From Henricia sp. BOLD:AAB3569 (lineage: Eukaryota > Echinodermata > Asteroidea > Spinulosida > Echinasteridae), in contig JBBELK010000452.1 in assembly GCA_037783545.1 (NCBI GenBank), positions 62,001 to 126,000 of the forward strand: a DNA stretch of 64,000 nt, given 5' to 3'. The position numbers and the translations under genes were made by a program. The notes under the pieces are model-generated. The model saw nothing but the letters and a program-made list of their open reading frames with translations. It searched no databases and was not told the DNA's origin. Positions 34,456-47,698 of the stretch are shown piece after piece (the first letter of the stretch is position 1; every line of letters begins with the position of its first letter).

Positions 34456-36116
34456 TCAACGGCCTTACAAATGTACACCAGCGCGGCGCATGCGCAGGGT
34501 GTCCCAACGGCCACGGTTAGGGGAATAACCACGCAGCCGAGCTCCGTTTTCCCTAAACTCTGAAATTTATCCGTCATTTCCCAGCGAAAATCTGTCAATT
34601 TGCATGACAAGTGCGGAATATATACAGTTTGGAGCATGCAAAATTTGAAGTTGGTTGGAAAATTCCTTGATTTCCAAATTTGCCGGCATTTGGGACACAC
34701 TTTGACCTAATTCCCGTCTCAATCTGGAGTGAGTCAACGGCCGTACAAATGTACACCAGCGCGGCGCAGGGTGTCCCAACAGCCACGGTTAGGGGAATAA
34801 CCACGCAGCCGAGCTCCGTTTTCCCTAAACTCTGACATTTCTCCGTCATTTCCCAGCGAAAATCTGTCAATTTTGCATGACAAGTGCGGAATATATACAG
34901 TTTGGAGCATGCAAAATTTGAAGTTGGTTGGAAAATTCCTTGATTTCCAAATTTGCCGGCATTTGGGACACACTTTGACCTAATTCCCGTCACAATCTGG
35001 GGTGAGTCAACGGCCGTACAAATGTACACCAGCGCGGCGCATGCGCAGGGTGTCCCAACAGCCACGGTTAGGGGAATAACCACGCAGCCGAGCTCCGTTT
35101 TCCCTAAACTCTGAAATTTCTCCGTCATTTCCCAGCGAAAATCTGTCAATTTTGCATGACAAGTGCGGAATATATACAGTTTGGAGCATGCAAAATTTGA
35201 AGTTGGTTGGTAAATTCCTTGATTTCCAAATTTGCCGGCATTTGGGACACACTTTGACCTAATTCCCGTCACAATCTGGGGTGAGTCAACGGCCGTACAA
35301 ATGTACACCAGCGCGGCGCATGCGCAGGGTGTCCCAACAGCCACGGTTATGGGAATAACCACGCAGCCGAGCTCCGTTTTCCCTAAACTCTGAAATTTCT
35401 CCGTCATTTCCCAGCGAAAATCTGTCAATTTTGCATGACAAGTGCGGAATATATACAGTTTGGAGCATGCAAAATATGAAGTTGGTTGGAAAATTCCTTG
35501 ATTTCCAAATTTGCCGGCATTTGAGACACACTTTGACCTAATTCCTGTCACAATCTGGGGTGAGTCAACGGCCGTACAAATGTACACCAGTGCCGCGCAG
35601 GGTGTCCCAACAGCCACGGTTAGGGGAATAACCACGCAGCTGAGCTCCGTTTTCCCTGAACTCTGAAATTTCTCCGTCATTTCCCAGCGAAAATCTGTCA
35701 ATTTTGCATGACAAGTGCGGATTATATACAGTTTGGAGCATGCAAAATTTGAAGTTGGTTGGAAAATTCCTTGATTTCCAAATTTGCCGGCATTTGGGAC
35801 ACACTTTGACCTAATTCCCGTCACAATCTGGGGCGAGTCAACGGCCTTACAAATGTACACCAGCGCGGCGCATGCGCAGGGTGTCCCAACAGCCACGGTT
35901 AGGGGAATAACCACGCCGCCGAGCTCCGTTTTCCCTAAACTCTGAAATTTCTCCGTCATTTCCCAGCGAAAATCTGTCAATTTTGCATGACAAGTGCGGA
36001 ATATATACAGTTTGGAGCATGCAAAATTTGAAGTTGGTTGGAAAATTCCTTGATTTCCAAATTTGCCGGCATTTGGGACACACTTTGACCTAATTCCCGT
36101 CACAATCTGGGGCGAG
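34456..36116. repeat. Six-unit short module, copy 1 (1,661 bp)
   Basis: Units start at 34456 (a, 278 bp), 34734 (b), 35007 (d), 35286 (e), 35565 (a hybrid with CCAGTGCCGCGC, GCTGAG and GGATTATAT) and 35838 (r, with ACGCCGCCGAG). Unit a here has CGGCCACGG and one T fewer in the CAATTTTGCAT run. That gives the 278-bp length and a perfect ATTTGCAT at 34598-34605. The module is a compressed form of the large central module (a, b, d, e, then r). Confidence 0.9.
34598..34605 (+). promoter_or_regulatory. Perfect octamer ATTTGCAT created by loss of one T
   Basis: In most units this place reads CAATTTTGCATG, one base away from the POU-factor octamer. In five a-type units a T is missing, giving ATTTGCAT at 34598, 36259, 37920, 39302 and 53899; a different change gives it at 8595. 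The deletion also makes the unit 278 bp and shifts the reading frame. The motif may be accidental. Confidence 0.4.
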
Positions 36117-37777
36117 TCAACGGCCTTACAAATGTACACCAGCGCGGCGCATGCGCAGGGTGTCCCAACGGCCACGGTTAGGGGAATAACCACGCAGCCG
36201 AGCTCCGTTTTCCCTAAACTCTGAAATTTATCCGTCATTTCCCAGCGAAAATCTGTCAATTTGCATGACAAGTGCGGAATATATACAGTTTGGAGCATGC
36301 AAAATTTGAAGTTGGTTGGAAAATTCCTTGATTTCCAAATTTGCCGGCATTTGGGACACACTTTGACCTAATTCCCGTCTCAATCTGGAGTGAGTCAACG
36401 GCCGTACAAATGTACACCAGCGCGGCGCAGGGTGTCCCAACAGCCACGGTTAGGGGAATAACCACGCAGCCGAGCTCCGTTTTCCCTAAACTCTGACATT
36501 TCTCCGTCATTTCCCAGCGAAAATCTGTCAATTTTGCATGACAAGTGCGGAATATATACAGTTTGGAGCATGCAAAATTTGAAGTTGGTTGGAAAATTCC
36601 TTGATTTCCAAATTTGCCGGCATTTGGGACACACTTTGACCTAATTCCCGTCACAATCTGGGGTGAGTCAACGGCCGTACAAATGTACACCAGCGCGGCG
36701 CATGCGCAGGGTGTCCCAACAGCCACGGTTAGGGGAATAACCACGCAGCCGAGCTCCGTTTTCCCTAAACTCTGAAATTTCTCCGTCATTTCCCAGCGAA
36801 AATCTGTCAATTTTGCATGACAAGTGCGGAATATATACAGTTTGGAGCATGCAAAATTTGAAGTTGGTTGGTAAATTCCTTGATTTCCAAATTTGCCGGC
36901 ATTTGGGACACACTTTGACCTAATTCCCGTCACAATCTGGGGTGAGTCAACGGCCGTACAAATGTACACCAGCGCGGCGCATGCGCAGGGTGTCCCAACA
37001 GCCACGGTTAGGGGAATAACCACGCAGCTGAGCTCCGTTTTCCCTGAACTCTGAAATTTCTCCGTCATTTCCCAGCGAAAATCTGTCAATTTTGCATGAC
37101 AAGTGCGGAATATATACAGTTTAGAGCATGCAAAATTTGAAGTTGGTTGGAAAATTCCTTGATTTCCAAATTTGCCGGCATTTGGGACACACTTTGACCT
37201 AATTCCCGTCACAATCTGGGGTGAGTCAACGGCCGTACAAATGTACACCAGCGCGGCGCAGGGTGTCCCAACAGCCACGGTTAGGGGAATAACCACGCAG
37301 CTGAGCTCCGTTTTCCCTGAACTCTGAAATTTCTCCGTCATTTCCCAGCGAAAATCTGTCAATTTTGCATGACAAGTGCGGATTATATACAGTTTGGAGC
37401 ATGCAAAATTTGAAGTTGGTTGGAAAATTCCTTAATTTCCAAATTTGCCGGCATTTGGGACACACTTTGACCTAATTCCCGTCACAATCTGGGGCGAGTC
37501 AACGGCCTTACAAATGTACACCAGCGCGGCGCATGCGCAGGGTGTCCCAACAGCCACGGTTAGGGGAATAACCACGCAGCCGAGCTCCGTTTTCCCTAAA
37601 CTCTGAAATTTCTCCGTCATTTCCCAGCGAAAATCTGTCAATTTTGCATGACAAGTGCGGAATATATACAGTTTGGAGCATGCAAAATTTGAAGTTGGTT
37701 GGAAAATTCCTTGATTTCCAAATTTGCCGGCATTTGGGACACACTTTGACCTAATTCCCGTCACAATCTGGGGCGAG
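36117..37777. repeat. Six-unit short module, copy 2 (1,661 bp)
   Basis: Units start at 36117 (a, 278 bp), 36395 (b), 36668 (d), 36947 (p on a 279-bp background), 37226 (q, with CCTTAATTTCC) and 37499 (r). It keeps a, b, d and r of copy 1 but has p-q where copy 1 has e and the hybrid. The p unit, normally 273 bp, carries the long form here, which suggests exchange within the unit. Confidence 0.9.
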
Positions 37778-39159
37778 TCAACGGCCTTACAAATGTACAC
37801 CAGCGCGGCGCATGCGCAGGGTGTCCCAACGGCCACGGTTAGGGGAATAACCACGCAGCCGAGCTCCGTTTTCCCTAAACTCTGAAATTTATCCGTCATT
37901 TCCCAGCGAAAATCTGTCAATTTGCATGACAAGTGCGGAATATATACAGTTTGGAGCATGCAAAATTTGAAGTTGGTTGGAAAATTCCTTGATTTCCAAA
38001 TTTGCCGGCATTTGGGACACACTTTGACCTAATTCCCGTCTCAATCTGGAGTGAGTCAACGGCCGTACAAATGTACACCAGCGCGGCGCAGGGTGTCCCA
38101 ACAGCCACGGTTAGGGGAATAACCACGCAGCCGAGCTCCGTTTTCCCTAAACTCTGACATTTCTCCGTCATTTCCTAGCGAAAATCTGTCAATTTTGCAT
38201 GACAAGTGCGGAATATATACAGTTTGGAGCATGCAAAATTTGAAGTTGGTTGGTAAATTCCTTGATTTCCAAATTTGCCGGCATTTGGGACACACTTTGA
38301 CCTAATTCCCGTCACAATCTGGGGTGAGTCAACGGCCGTACAAATGTACACCAGCGCGGCGCATGCGCAGGGTGTCCCAACAGCCACGGTTATGGGAATA
38401 ACCACGCAGCCGAGCTCCGTTTTCCCTAAACTCTGAAATTTCTCCGTCATTTCCCAGCGAAAATCTGTCAATTTTGCATGACAAGTGCGGAATATATACA
38501 GTTTGGAGCATGCAAAATATGAAGTTGGTTGGAAAATTCCTTGATTTCCAAATTTGCCGGCATTTGAGACACACTTTGACCTAATTCCTGTCACAATCTG
38601 GGGTGAGTCAACGGCCGTACAAATGTACACCAGTGCCGCGCAGGGTGTCCCAACAGCCACGGTTAGGGGAATAACCACGCAGCTGAGCTCCGTTTTCCCT
38701 GAACTCTGAAATGTCTCCGTCATTTCCCAGCGAAAATCTGTCAATTTTGCATGACAAGTGCGGATTATATACAGTTTGGAGCATGCAAAATTTGAAGTTG
38801 GTTGGAAAATTCCTTGATTTCCAAATTTGCCGGCATTTGGGACACACTTTGACCTAATTCCCGTCACAATCTGGGGCGAGTCAACGGCCTTACAAATGTA
38901 CACCAGCGCGGCGCATGCGCAGGGTGTCCCAACAGCCACGGTTAGGGGAATAACCACGCAGCCGAGCTCCGTTTTCCCTAAACTCTGAAATTTCTCCGTC
39001 ATTTCCCAGCGAAAATCTGTCAATTTTGCATGACAAGTGCGGAATATATACAGTTTGGAGCATGCAAAATTTGAAGTTGGTTGGAAAATTCCTTGATTTC
39101 CAAATTTGCCGGCATTTGGGACACACTTTGACCTAATTCCCGTCACAATCTGGGGCGAG
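37778..39159. repeat. Five-unit short module, copy 3 (1,382 bp)
   Basis: Units start at 37778 (a, 278 bp), 38056 (a b/d hybrid with CTGACATTT, TTCCTAGCG and GGTAAATTCC), 38329 (e), 38608 (the CCAGTGCCGCGC/GCTGAG/GGATTATAT hybrid with GAAATGTC) and 38881 (r). The b and d units of the other copies are merged into one, which accounts for the missing 279 bp. Confidence 0.9.
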
Positions 39160-42100
39160 TCAACGGCCTTACAAATGTACACCAGCGCGGCGCATGCGCA
39201 GGGTGTCCCAACGGCCACGGTTAGGGGAATAACCACGCAGCCGAGCTCCGTTTTCCCTAAACTCTGAAATTTATCCGTCATTTCCCAGCGAAAATCTGTC
39301 AATTTGCATGACAAGTGCGGAATATATACAGTTTGGAGCATGCAAAATTTGAAGTTGGTTGGAAAATTCCTTGATTTCCAAATTTGCCGGCATTTGGGAC
39401 ACACTTTGACCTAATTCCCGTCTCAATCTGGAGTGAGTCAACGGCCGTACAAATGTACACCAGCGCGGCGCAGGGTGTCCCAACAGCCACGGTTAGGGGA
39501 ATAACCACGCAGCCGAGCTCCGTTTTCCCTAAACTCTGACATTTCTCCGTCATTTCCCAGCGAAAATCTGTCAATTTTGCATGACAAGTGCGGAATATAT
39601 ACAGTTTGGAGCATGCAAAATTTGAAGTTGGTTGGAAAATTCCTTGATTTCCAAATTTGCCGGCATTTGGGACACACTTTGACCTAATTCCCGTCACAAT
39701 CTGGGGTGAGTCAACGGCCGTACAAATGTACACCAGCGCGGCGCATGCGCAGGGTGTCCCAACAGCCACGGTTAGGGGAATAACCACGCAGCCGAGCTCC
39801 GTTTTCCCTAAACTCTGAAATTTCTCCGTCATTTCCCAGCGAAAATCTGTCAATTTTGCATGACAAGTGCGGAATATATACAGTTTGGAGCATGCAAAAT
39901 TTGAAGTTGGTTGGTAAATTCCTTGATTTCCAAATTTGCCGGCATTTGGGACACACTTTGACCTAATTCCCGTCACAATCTGGGGTGAGTCAACGGCCGT
40001 ACAAATGTACACCAGCGCGGCGCATGCGCAGGGTGTCCCAACAGCCACGGTTATGGGAATAACCACGCAGCCGAGCTCCGTTTTCCCTAAACTCTGAAAT
40101 TTCTCCGTCATTTCCCAGCGAAAATCTGTCAATTTTGCATGACAAGTGCGGAATATATACAGTTTGGAGCATGCAAAATATGAAGTTGGTTGGAAAATTC
40201 CTTGATTTCCAAATTTGCCGGCATTTGAGACACACTTTGACCTAATTCCTGTCACAATCTGGGGTGAGTCAACGGCCGTACAAATGTACACCAGCGCCGC
40301 GCAGGGTGTCCCAACAGCCACGGTTAGGGGAATAACCACGAAGCCGAGCTCCGTTTTCCCTAAACTCTGAAATTTCTCCGTCATTTCCCAGCGAAAATCT
40401 GTCAATTTTGCATGACAAGTGCGGAATATATACAGTTTGGAGCATGCAAAATTTGAAGTTGGTTGGAAAATTCCTTGATTTCCAAATTTGCCGGCATTTG
40501 GGACACACTTTGACCTAATTCCCGTCACAATCTGGGGTGAGTCAACGGCCGTACAAATGTACACCAGCGCGGCGCAGGGTGTCCCAACAGCCACGGTTAG
40601 GGGAATAACCACGCAGCTGAGCTCCGTTTTCCCTGAACTCTGAAATTTCTCCGTCATTTCCCAGCGAAAATCTGTCAATTTTGCATGACAAGTGCGGAAT
40701 ATATACAGTTTAGAGCATGCAAAATTTGAAGTTGGTTCGAAAATTCCTTGATTTCCAAATTTGCCGGCATTTGGGACACACTTTGACCTGATTCCCGTCA
40801 CAATCTGGGGTGAGTCAACGGCCGTACAAATGTACACCAGCGCGGCGCAGGGTGTCCCAACAGCCACGGTTAGGGGAATAACCACGCAGCTGAGCTCCGT
40901 TTTCCCTGAACTCTGAAATTTCTCCGTCATTTCCCAGCGAAAATCTGTCAATTTTGCATGACAAGTGCGGAATATATACAGTTTGGAGCATGCAAAATTT
41001 GAAGTTGGTTGGAAAATTCCTTGATTTCCAAATTTGCCGGCATTTGGGACACACTTTGACCTAATTCCCGTCACAATCTGGGGTGAGTCAACGGCCGTAC
41101 AAATGTACACCAGCGCGGCGCAGGGTGTCCCAACAGCCACGGTTAGGGGAATAACCACGTAGCCGAGCTCCGCTTTCCCTAAACTCTGAAATTTCTCCGT
41201 CATTTCCCAGCGAAAATCTGTCAATTTTGCATGACAAGTGCGGAATATATACAGTTTGGAGCATGCAAAATTTGAAGTTGGTTGGAAAATTCCTTGATTT
41301 CCAAATTTGCCGGCATTTGGGACACACTTTGACCTAATTCCCGTCACAATCTGGGGTGAGTCAACGGCCGTACAAATGTACACCAGCGCAGCGCAGGGTG
41401 TCCCAACAGCCACGGTTAGGGGAATAACCACGTAGCCGAGCTCCGCTTTCCCTAAACTCTGAAATTTCTCCGTCATTTCCCAGCGAAAATCTGTCAATTT
41501 TGCATGACAAGTGCGGAATATATACAGTTTGGAGCATGCAAAATTTGAAGTTGGTTGGAAAATTCCTTGATTTCCAAATTTGCCGGCATTTGGGACACAC
41601 TTTGACCTAATTCCCGTCACAATCTGGGGTGAGTCAACGGCCGTACAAATGTACACCAGCGCAGCGCAGGGTGTCCCAACAGCCACGGTTAGGGGAATAA
41701 CCACGCAGCCGAGCTCCGTTTTCCCTAAACTCTGAAATTTCTCCGTCATTTCCCAGCGAAAATCTGTCAATTTTGCATGACAAGTGCGGAATATATACAG
41801 TTTGGAGCATGCAAAATTTGAAGTTGGTTGGTAAATTCCTTGATTTCCAAATTTGCCGGCATTTGGGACACACTTTGACCTAATTCCCGTCACAATCTGG
41901 GGTGAGTCAACGGCCGTACAAATGTACACCAGCGCGGCGCATGCGCAGGGTGTCCCAACAGCCACGGTTATGGGAATAACCACGCAGCCGAGCTCCGTTT
42001 TCCCTAAACTCTGAAATTTCTCCGTCATTTCCCAGCGAAAATCTGTCAATTTTGCATGACAAGTGCGGAATATATACAGTTTGGAGCATGCAAAATATGA

Positions 42101-43277
42101 AGTTGGTTGGAAAATTCCTTGATTTCCAAATTTGCCGGCATTTGAGACACACTTTGACCTAATTCCTGTCACAATCTGGGGTGAGTCAACGGCCGTACAA
42201 ATGTACACCAGCGCCGCGCAGGGTGTCCCAACAGCCACGGTTAGGGGAATAACCACGAAGCCGAGCTCCGTTTTCCCTAAACTCTGAAATTTCTCCGTCA
42301 TTTCCCAGCGAAAATCTGTCAATTTTGCATGACAAGTGCGGAATATATACAGTTTGGAGCATGCAAAATTTGAAGTTGGTTGGAAAATTCCTTGATTTCC
42401 AAATTTGCCGGCATTTGGGACACACTTTGACCTAATTCCCGTCACAATCTGGGGTGAGTCAACGGCCGTACAAATGTACACCAGCGCGGCGCAGGGTGTC
42501 CCAACAGCCACGGTTAGGGGAATAACCACGCAGCTGAGCTCCGTTTTCCCTGAACTCTGAAATTTCTCCGTCATTTCCCAGCGAAAATCTGTCAATTTTG
42601 CATGACAAGTGCGGAATATATACAGTTTAGAGCATGCAAAATTTGAAGTTGGTTGGAAAATTCCTTGATTTCCAAATTTGCCGGCATTTGGGACACACTT
42701 TGACCTGATTCCCGTCACAATCTGGGGTGAGTTAACGGCCGTACAAATGTACACCAGCGCGGCGCAGGGTGTCCCAACAGCCACGGTTAGGGGAATAACC
42801 ACGCAGCTGAGCTCCGTTTTCCCTGAACTCTGAAATTTCTCCGTCATTTCCCAGCGAAAATCTGTCAATTTTGCATGACAAGTGCGGAATATATACAGTT
42901 TGGAGCATGCAAAATTTGAAGTTGGTTGGAAAATTCCTTGATTTCCAAATTTGCCGGCATTTGGGACACACTTTGACCTAATTCCCGTCACAATCTGGGG
43001 TGAGTCAACGGCCGTACAAATGTACACCAGCGCGGCGCAGGGTGTCCCAACAGCCACGGTTAGGGAAATAACCACGCAGCCGAGCTCCGTTTTCCCTAAA
43101 CTCTGAAATTTCTCCGTCATTTCCCAGCGAAAATCTGTCAATTTTGCATGACAAGTGCGGAATATATACAGTTTGGAGCATGCAAAATTTGAAGTTGGTT
43201 GGAAAATTCCTTGATTTCCAAATTTGCCGGCATTTGGGACACACTTTGACCTAATTCCCGTCACAATCTGGGGTGAG
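39160..43277. repeat. Mosaic satellite block with two e-i-p-q runs
   Basis: Units start at 39160 (a, 278), 39438 (b), 39711 (d), 39990 (e), 40269 (i), 40542 (p, with GGTTCGAAAA and CCTGATTCC), 40815 (q': GCTGAG and CCCTGAAC but normal GGAATAT), 41088 and 41361 (both CACGTAGCCG with CCGCTTTCC), 41634 (GCGCAGCGCAG, GGTAAATTCC), 41907 (e), 42186 (i), 42459 (p), 42732 (q', GAGTTAACGG) and 43005 (k': GTTAGGGAAATA). The e-i-p-q' series starts at 39990 and again 1,917 bp later at 41907. Apart from units 39160, 39711, 39990 and 41907, units are 273 bp. Confidence 0.88.
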
Positions 43278-46200
43278 TCAACGGCCGTACAAATGCACAC
43301 CAGCGCGGCGCATGCGCAGGGTGTCCCAACAACCACGGTTAGGGGAATAACCACGCAGCCGAGCTCCGTTTTCCCTAAACTCTGAAATTTCTCCGTCATT
43401 TCCCAGCGAAAATCTGTCAATTTTGCATGACAAGTGCGGAATATATACAGTTTGGAGCATGCCAAATTTGAAGTTGGTTGGAAAATTCCTTGATTTCCAA
43501 ATTTGCCGGCATTTGGGACACACTTTGACCTAATTCCCGTCACAATCTGGGGTGAGTCAACGGCCGTACAAATGTACACCAGCGCGGCGCATGCGCAGGG
43601 TGTCCCAACAGCCACGGTTAGGGGAATAACCACGCAGCCGAGCTCCGTTTTCCCTAAACTCTGAAATTTCTCCGTCATTTCCCAGCGAAAATCTGTCAAT
43701 TTTGCATGACAAGTGCGGAATATATACAGTTTGGAGCATGCAAAATTTGAAGTTGGTTGGAAAATTCCTTGATTTCCAAATTTGCCGGCATTTGGGACAC
43801 ACTTTGACCTAATTCCCGTCACAATCTGGGGTGAGTCAACGGCCGTACAAATGTACACCAGCGCGGCGCATGCGCAGGGTGTCCCAACAGCCACGGTTAG
43901 GGGAATAACCACGCAGCCGAGCTCCGTTTTCCCTAAACTCTGAAATTTCTCCGTCATTTCCCAGCGAAAATCTGTCAATTTTGCATGACAAGTGCGGAAT
44001 ATATACAGTTTGGAGCATGCAAAATTTGAAGTTGGTTGGTAAATTCCTTGATTTCCAAATTTGCCGGCATTTGGGACACACTTTGACCTAATTCCCGTCA
44101 CAATCTGGGGTGAGTCAACGGCCGTACAAATGTACACCAGCGCGGCGCATGCGCAGGGTGTCCCAACAGCCACGGTTAGGGGAATAGCCACGCAGCCGAG
44201 CTCCGTTTTCCTAAACTCTGAAATTTCTCCGTCATTTCCCAGCGAAAATCTGTCAATTTTGCATGACAAGTGCGGAATATATACAGTTTGGAGCATGCAA
44301 AATTTGAAGTTGGTTGGTAAATTCCTTGATTTCCAAATTTGCCGGCATTTGGGACACACTTTGACCTAATTCCCGTCACAATCTGGGGTGAGTCAACGGC
44401 CGTACAAATGTACACCAGCGCGGCGCATGCGCAGGGTGTCCCAACAGCCACGGTTAGGGGAATAACCACGCAGCCGAGCTCCGTTTTCCCTAAACTCTGA
44501 AATTTCTCCGTCATTTCCCAGCGAAAATCTGTCAATTTTGCATGACAAGTGCGGAATATATACAGTTTGGAGCATGCAAAATATGAAGTTGGTTGGAAAA
44601 TTCCTTGATTTCCAAATTTGCCGGCATTTGAGACACACTTTGACCTAATTCCTGTCACAATCTGGGGTGAGTCAACGGCCGTACAAATGTACACCAGCGC
44701 CGCGCAGGGTGTCCCAACAGCCACGGTTAGGGGAATAACCACGAAGCCGAGCTCCGTTTTCCCTAAACTCTGAAATTTCTCCGTCATTTCCCAGCGAAAA
44801 TCTGTCAATTTTGCATGACAAGTGCGGAATATATACAGTTTGGAGCATGCAAAATTTGAAGTTGGTTGGAAAATTCCTTGATTTCCAAATTTGCCGGCAT
44901 TTGGGACACACTTTGACCTAATTCCCGTCACAATCTGGGGTGAGTCAACGGCCGTACAAATGTACACCAGCGCGGCGCAGGGTGTCCCAACAGCCACGGT
45001 TAGGGGAATAACCACGCAGCTGAGCTCCGTTTTCCCTGAACTCTGAAATTTCTCCGTCATTTCCCAGCGAAAATCTGTCAATTTTGCATGACAAGTGCGG
45101 AATATATACAGTTTAGAGCATGCAAAATTTGAAGTTGGTTGGAAAATTCCTTGATTTCCAAATTTGCCGGCATTTGGGACACACTTTGACCTGATTCCCG
45201 TCACAATCTGGGGTGAGTCAACGGCCGTACAAATGTACACCAGCGCGGCGCAGGGTGTCCCAACAGCCACGGTTAGGGGAATAACCACGCAGCTGAGCTC
45301 CGTTTTCCCTGAACTCTGAAATTTCTCCGTCATTTCCCAGCGAAAATCTGTCAATTTTGCATGACAAGTGCGGAATATATACAGTTTGGAGCATGCAAAA
45401 TTTGAAGTTGGTTGGAAAATTCCTTGATTTCCAAATTTGCCGGCATTTGGGACACACTTTGACCTAATTCCCGTCACAATCTGGGGTGAGTCAACGGCCG
45501 TACAAATGTACACCAGCGCGGCGCATGCGCAGGGTGTCCCAACAGCCACGGTTAGGGGAATAACCACGCAGCCGAGCTCCGTTTTCCCTAAACTCTGAAA
45601 TTTCTCCGTCATTTCCCAGCGAAAATCTGTCAATTTTGCATGACAAGTGCGGAATATATACAGTTTGGAGCATGCAAAATTTGAAGTTGGTTGGTAAATT
45701 CCTTGATTTCCAAATTTGCCGGCATTTGGGACACACTTTGACCTAATTCCCGTCACAATCTGGGGTGAGTCAACGGCCGTACAAATGTACACCAGCGCGG
45801 CGCATGCGCAGGGTGTCCCAACAGCCACGGTTAGGGGAATAACCACGCAGCCGAGCTCCGTTTTCCCTAAACTCTGAAATTTCTCCGTCATTTCCCAGCG
45901 AAAATCTGTCAATTTTGCATGACAAGTGCGGAATATATACAGTTTGGAGCATGCAAAATATGAAGTTGGTTGGAAAATTCCTTGATTTCCAAATTTGCCG
46001 GCATTTGAGACACACTTTGACCTAATTCCTGTCACAATCTGGGGTGAGTCAACGGCCGTACAAATGTACACCAGCGCCGCGCAGGGTGTCCCAACAGCCA
46101 CGGTTAGGGGAATAACCACGAAGCCGAGCTCCGTTTTCCCTAAACTCTGAAATTTCTCCGTCATTTCCCAGCGAAAATCTGTCAATTTTGCATGACAAGT

Positions 46201-47698
46201 GCGGAATATATACAGTTTGGAGCATGCAAAATTTGAAGTTGGTTGGAAAATTCCTTGATTTCCAAATTTGCCGGCATTTGGGACACACTTTGACCTAATT
46301 CCCGTCACAATCTGGGGTGAGTCAACGGCCGTACAAATGTACACCAGCGCGGCGCAGGGTGTCCCAACAGCCACGGTTAGGGGAATAACCACGCAGCTGA
46401 GCTCCGTTTTCCCTGAACTCTGAAATTTCTCCGTCATTTCCCAGCGAAAATCTGTCAATTTTGCATGACAAGTGCGGAATATATACAGTTTAGAGCATGC
46501 AAAATTTGAAGTTGGTTGGAAAATTCCTTGATTTCCAAATTTGCCGGCATTTGGGACACACTTTGACCTGATTCCCGTCACAATCTGGGGTGAGTCAACG
46601 GCCGTACAAATGTACACCAGCGCGGCGCAGGGTGTCCCAACAGCCACGGTTAGGGGAATAACCACGCAGCTGAGCTCCGTTTTCCCTGAACTCTGAAATT
46701 TCTCCGTCATTTCCCAGCGAAAATCTGTCAATTTTGCATGACAAGTGCGGAATATATACAGTTTGGAGCATGCAAAATTTGAAGTTGGTTGGAAAATTCC
46801 TTGATTTCCAAATTTGCCGGCATTTGGGACACACTTTGACCTAATTCCCGTCACAATCTGGGGTGAGTCAACGGCCGTACAAATGTACACCAGCGCGGTA
46901 CAGGGTGTCCCAACAGCCACGGTTAGGGAAATAACCACGCAGCCGAGCTCCGTTTTCCCTAAACTCTGAAATTTCTCCGTCATTTCCCAGCGAAAATCTG
47001 TCAATTTTGCATGACTAGTGCGGAATATATACAGTTTGGAGCATGCAAAATTTGAAGTTGGTTGGAAAATTCCTTGATTTCCAAATTTGCCGGCATTTGG
47101 GACACACTTTGACCTAATTCCCGTCACAATCTGGGGTGAGTCAACGGCCGTACAAGTGCACACCAGCGCGGCGCATGCGCAGGGTGTCCCAACAACCACG
47201 GTTAGGGGAATAACCACGCAGCCGAGCTCCGTTTTCCCTAAACTCTGAAATTTCTCCGTCATTTCCCAGCGAAAATCTGTCAATTTTGCATGACAAGTGC
47301 GGAATATATACAGTTTGGAGCATGCCAAATTTGAAGTTGGTTGGAAAATTCCTTGATTTCCAAATTTGCCGGCATTTGGGACACACTTTGACCTAATTCC
47401 CGTCACAATCTGGGGTGAGTCAACGGCCGTACAAATGTACACCAGCGCGGCGCATGCGCAGGGTGTCCCAACAGCCACGGTTAGGGGAATAACCACGCAG
47501 CCGAGCTCCGTTTTCCCTAAACTCTGAAATTTCTCCGTCATTTCCCAGCGAAAATCTGTCAATTTTGCATGACAAGTGCGGAATATATACAGTTTGGAGC
47601 ATGCAAAATTTGAAGTTGGTTGGTAAATTCCTTGATTTCCAAATTTGCCGGCATTTGGGACACACTTTGACCTAATTCCCGTCACAATCTGGGGTGAG
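43278..47698. repeat. Mosaic satellite block with s and t unit types
   Basis: Units start at 43278 (s: AAATGCACACC, CAACAACCAC, GCCAAATTTG), 43557, 43836 (d), 44115 (t, 278: GAATAGCCACG, TTTTCCTAAAC), 44393 (e), 44672 (i), 44945 (p), 45218 (q'), 45491 (d), 45770 (e), 46049 (i), 46322 (p), 46595 (q'), 46868 (k', GCGGTACAGG, GACTAGTG), 47141 (s, CAAGTGCACACC) and 47420 (d). The e-i-p-q'-d run at 44393 is followed by e-i-p-q' at +1,377. The e units here have GTTAGGGG in place of the GTTATGGG seen farther left. Confidence 0.88.

Noticed and set aside
40730-40750. A tRNA-type B box (GGTTCGAAAATTCC) hinting at a SINE origin.
   Set aside because: The match is in a single unit through a private G-to-C change. 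The consensus is GGTTGGAAAATTCC, and no A box or poly-A tail is present.
44061-44369. A plus-strand frame of 102 codons, also at 47645-47953 and 58154-58462.
   Set aside because: It appears only in the three t-type units and vanishes in the rest. It spans a unit boundary and has no plausible product.
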